Source of the DNA: Adlercreutzia sp. ZJ473 | GTDB lineage: Bacteria; Actinomycetota; Coriobacteriia; Coriobacteriales; Eggerthellaceae | Direction of reading: 5' to 3' | Assembly: GCF_013185065.1 (NCBI RefSeq) | Contig: NZ_JAAVTO010000003.1 | Location: 1-64,000, forward strand | DNA: 64,000 nucleotides | Shown here: positions 61,648-64,000 of the stretch, piece by piece | Numbering within the stretch: the first letter of the stretch is position 1 | Layout of the letters: every line of letters begins with the position of its first letter | The notes under the pieces: model-generated | Databases searched by the model: none | The model's input: the letters and a program-made list of their open reading frames with translations, nothing else | Told to the model about the DNA's origin: nothing | Translations under genes and position numbers: made by a program

Positions 61648-62553
61648 TCACTCCACGGAAGTCGCGCGCGCCTCCTTGAGCGTCTTCTTCACGAAGCCCG
61701 TCAGCGTCGTGCCGGGGCCGCATTCGACGAAGTCGGTGCACCCGTCGGCCCACAGGTTCCGGAGCGTGTCGACCCAAAGCACCGGGGACTTCACCTGCTG
61801 GACCATCTTGTCACGCAGACCTTCCGCAGACACGATGGGGCGAGCGTCGACGTTCAGGTAAACCGGCGCGACAGGGTCGCTGAGCCCGACCTCCCTCAGC
61901 GCGTCCGCCAGCACGTCAGCCGCAGGCGCAAGCAGCCTGCAGTGGGCGGGAACGCTCACCGGGATCTTCACCGCGCGGATCTTCCGCTCCTTGCATGCGG
62001 CAACAAGCGAGTCGACGGCGCCCGCTTCCCCGCTGACGACGATCTGGCTGGGGGAATTGTAGTTGGCGCACTCGACGTATCCCTCCACGCCAGCGCACAG
62101 AGCGCGCAGCGTCTCGGCATCCGCCCTCATCACCGCGGCCATGGCGCCCTCCCCGACGGGGACGGCAGACTGCATGGCGTCCGCCCGAAGCTGGATCAGC
62201 GGAAACGCGTCCTCGAGGGCCAAGCAGCCCGCAGAGACGAGGGCGGCGTACTCGCCCAGTGAAAACCCCGCGAAGCAGTCGGCAACCGTCCCTTGAGCTT
62301 TGGCGACCTCGTATGCGGCGAGGTCGGCCGCCAGCACGCAGGGCTGCGTGTTGCACGTGAGGTTGAGCTCTTCTTGGCTGCCGTCAAAGCACAGCGCCGC
62401 GATGTCGCGGCCCAGCGCATCGCTCGCAACGTCAAACACCCGCCGTGCGGCGGGAAGCGTCTCGTACGCCTCCCTCATCATCCCAGGATGCTGGGCCCCT
62501 TGCCCGCTGAACAGAACCGCCGTCTTTCCCATATCCGTTCCCATCTCGCTCAC
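61648..62553 (-). CDS. fabD: Malonyl-CoA:ACP transacylase
   Basis: 301 residues (GTG at 62553; ATGs at 62544 and 62532 are alternatives). FSGQGAQHPGM near the start, active-site GFSLGE (Ser about 97), an Arg in QLRADAM and His in VPAHCRLL, where PFHS is more usual. It loads malonyl units on acyl carrier protein for fatty acid synthesis. It directly follows a carboxyltransferase gene that can provide malonyl-CoA. Confidence 0.9.
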   Translation of the reverse strand: MSEMGTDMGKTAVLFSGQGAQHPGMMREAYETLPAARRVFDVASDALGRDIAALCFDGSQEELNLTCNTQPCVLAADLAAYEVAKAQGTVADCFAGFSLGEYAALVSAGCLALEDAFPLIQLRADAMQSAVPVGEGAMAAVMRADAETLRALCAGVEGYVECANYNSPSQIVVSGEAGAVDSLVAACKERKIRAVKIPVSVPAHCRLLAPAADVLADALREVGLSDPVAPVYLNVDARPIVSAEGLRDKMVQQVKSPVLWVDTLRNLWADGCTDFVECGPGTTLTGFVKKTLKEARATSVE

Positions 62554-62557
62554 TTGC

Positions 62558-64000
62558 CTACAGAGGAATGTTGCCGTGCTTCTTCCAGGGCAGCTCCACC
62601 AGCTTGTCGCGCAGCGCCTCGAACGCCTGCGCGATGCGGCTCCTGGTCTCCTCCGGAAGGATCACCTCGTCAACCAAGCCGTTCGCAGCTGCGAAGTACG
62701 GGTTCAGATGCTTCTTCGTGTACTCAGCTGCCAGCTCGTCGCGCTTCGCGTCGGGGTCGTCCGCCGCGGCGATCTCCCGCCTGTTCATGATCTCGACGGC
62801 GCCTTCCGCACCCATGACCGCAATCTCCGCGATGGGCCAGGCGAACACGAGGTCGGCGCCCATCTTCTTGCTGTTCATGGCGATGTAGGCGCCGCCGTAC
62901 GCCTTGCGCATGATGAGCGTGACCTTGGGCACGGTCGCCTCCGAGTAGGCGTACAGGAGCTTCGCCCCGTGGCGGATGATCCCCGCATGCTCCTGCTTGA
63001 CGCCGGGAAAGTACCCCGACACGTCGACCAGGGAGAAGATAGGGATGTTGAAGCAGTCGCAGAACCTGATGAAGCGGGACGCCTTGTCCGACGCGTCGAC
63101 GTCAAGCGTCCCCGCGAGGCTGGAGGGCTGGTTGGCGACGATCCCCAGCACATGCCCGTCCAGCCTGCAGAATCCCACGACGACGTTTCGGGCGAACCGC
63201 TCCTGGACCTCCAGGAAGCTCCCCTTGTCGACAAGCGCCTCGATGACCCGATGCACGTCGTAGGCGCGCCTCGGGTTGTCCGGGACGATCTCCTCCAAGC
63301 GATGGGACTCGTCAACCGCCTCCCCCGCCATGACCGGCGGGTCCTGCCGATTGTTCTGAGGCAGGAAGGACAGCAGCCTCCGAACGCCCTTGAGGCACGA
63401 CTCGTCATCGTCGTACACGAAGTGGTTCACGCCGGAAACCTTCGCATGGACCTCCGCTCCGCCCAGCTCCTCGGGCGTGATCTCCTCCCGGGTCACCGTG
63501 CGGATGACGGCGGGGCCCGTGATGAACATCTTGGAGGTCTTGCGCGTCATGAACACGAAGTCGCAGATCGCGGGGGAATAGCACGCGCCCCCGGCGCAAG
63601 GCCCCAGCACAACCGCGATCTGCGGGACGACGCCCGACATGCGGGTGTTCCGCAAGAACATGCCGCTGTAACCTGAAAGGGCGCACACGCCCTCGTCTAT
63701 GCGCGCGCCGCCGCTGTCGTTGATGGAGACGAACGGCGCCTTCGCGTTCATGGCCGCGTCCATGACCTGGCAGATCTTCTTCGAGTGGATCTCGCCCAGA
63801 CTCCCGCCGCTCACCGTGAAATCCTCGGAAGAGGCGTATACCAGCCTGCCGTCGACGGTCCCGTAGCCCACGACGACGCCGTCTCCGGGAACGCTGACCT
63901 TGCGATCCCCGTAGACGTTCGGCCTCGCCTCGCGGAACCCGCAGATCTCGACGAAAGACCCCTCGTCGAAGAGGATCTGCAGGCGCTCGCGAGCAGTGAG
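62558..64000 (-). CDS. Acyl-CoA carboxylase, carboxyltransferase (beta) subunit, 5' end outside the window
   Basis: The frame is open to the window edge (LTARERLQILFDEGSFVEI at the first visible residues), so only some 20-30 N-terminal residues are missing. Crotonase-like halves: INDSGGARIDEGV, GPCAGGACYSPA (first oxyanion hole); DVSGYFPGVKQEHAGIIRHGAKLLYAYSEATVPKVTLI and KAYGGAYIAM (second). PccB/AccD5/MmdA family; the fabD gene five bases behind suggests acetyl-CoA carboxylation for lipid synthesis. Propionyl-CoA or decarboxylase roles remain possible. Confidence 0.88.
   Translation of the reverse strand, partial: LTARERLQILFDEGSFVEICGFREARPNVYGDRKVSVPGDGVVVGYGTVDGRLVYASSEDFTVSGGSLGEIHSKKICQVMDAAMNAKAPFVSINDSGGARIDEGVCALSGYSGMFLRNTRMSGVVPQIAVVLGPCAGGACYSPAICDFVFMTRKTSKMFITGPAVIRTVTREEITPEELGGAEVHAKVSGVNHFVYDDDESCLKGVRRLLSFLPQNNRQDPPVMAGEAVDESHRLEEIVPDNPRRAYDVHRVIEALVDKGSFLEVQERFARNVVVGFCRLDGHVLGIVANQPSSLAGTLDVDASDKASRFIRFCDCFNIPIFSLVDVSGYFPGVKQEHAGIIRHGAKLLYAYSEATVPKVTLIMRKAYGGAYIAMNSKKMGADLVFAWPIAEIAVMGAEGAVEIMNRREIAAADDPDAKRDELAAEYTKKHLNPYFAAANGLVDEVILPEETRSRIAQAFEALRDKLVELPWKKHGNIPL

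Overview
The window is high-GC DNA with short intergenic gaps and frequent GTG/TTG starts. It carries an fhaA-fhaB-pstP-rodA/pbpA-pknB wall and division cluster, a CarD-type regulator, a PspA protein, an LAPTG-type surface anchor and a solitary molybdopterin oxidoreductase. Together these suggest a gut actinobacterium of class Coriobacteriia, most likely Eggerthellaceae. This is inferred from gene content; there is no rRNA or complete tRNA gene to confirm it.

Layout. 0.4-5.7 kb holds a giant secreted repeat protein with a small membrane partner. 6.0-8.4 kb is a type II restriction-modification pair of BsuBI/PstI type. 8.5-15.6 kb is, I propose, one vitamin B12 acquisition locus read leftwards: a cobalamin riboswitch, a wall-anchored protein with two DUF4430-like domains and an intrinsic-factor-like alpha/alpha barrel, a membrane-anchored DUF4430 protein, then EcfT, a fused two-domain EcfA and an S component. 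16-23.8 kb has a Cys-rich small protein, a CmpB-type membrane protein, a VapBC pair, CarD, a zinc-ribbon DUF4013 protein, a polysaccharide flippase and an anchored lipoprotein-like protein. 24.1-27.8 kb is a phosphonate/phosphite-type ABC importer whose permease is a tandem fusion. 27.9-34.4 kb has a leucine-rich-repeat protein, a Cys-rich DUF2703 protein, a C_GCAxxG redox protein with a molybdopterin oxidoreductase, an MFS transporter and an acetyltransferase.

34.5-37.4 kb is the scar of a mobile element: MobC, a resolvase fragment and the 3' half of a tRNA-Thr gene followed by the tRNA terminator. It is mixed with toxin-antitoxin genes and clear operator repeats. 37.4-41.5 kb has a GyrI-like protein, a TPM-like membrane protein, PspA, UspA and a MOSC protein. 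41.9-49.4 kb is the conserved peptidoglycan/serine-threonine-kinase cluster, here with RodA and the class B PBP fused in one polypeptide. 49.7-51.9 kb is a PhoR/PhoB-like two-component system.

52-61.3 kb is a defence-like island. It holds a PIN-toxin pair, a DUF4143 ATPase, an antitoxin with a deleted YoeB toxin, a DUF3791-DUF3990-DUF3791 module, a RelBE pair, and a 1,250-residue STAND-type NTPase with an N-terminal PD-(D/E)XK nuclease that is broken by one late frameshift. The window ends with fabD and an acyl-CoA carboxylase beta subunit (fatty acid precursor supply), the latter cut by the window edge.

Two copies of a 187-bp intergenic repeat with strong internal symmetry sit about 20 kb apart (15.8 and 35.5 kb). 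The most interesting items are the B12-capture locus, the nuclease-STAND protein, the DUF3990 module and this dispersed structured repeat.
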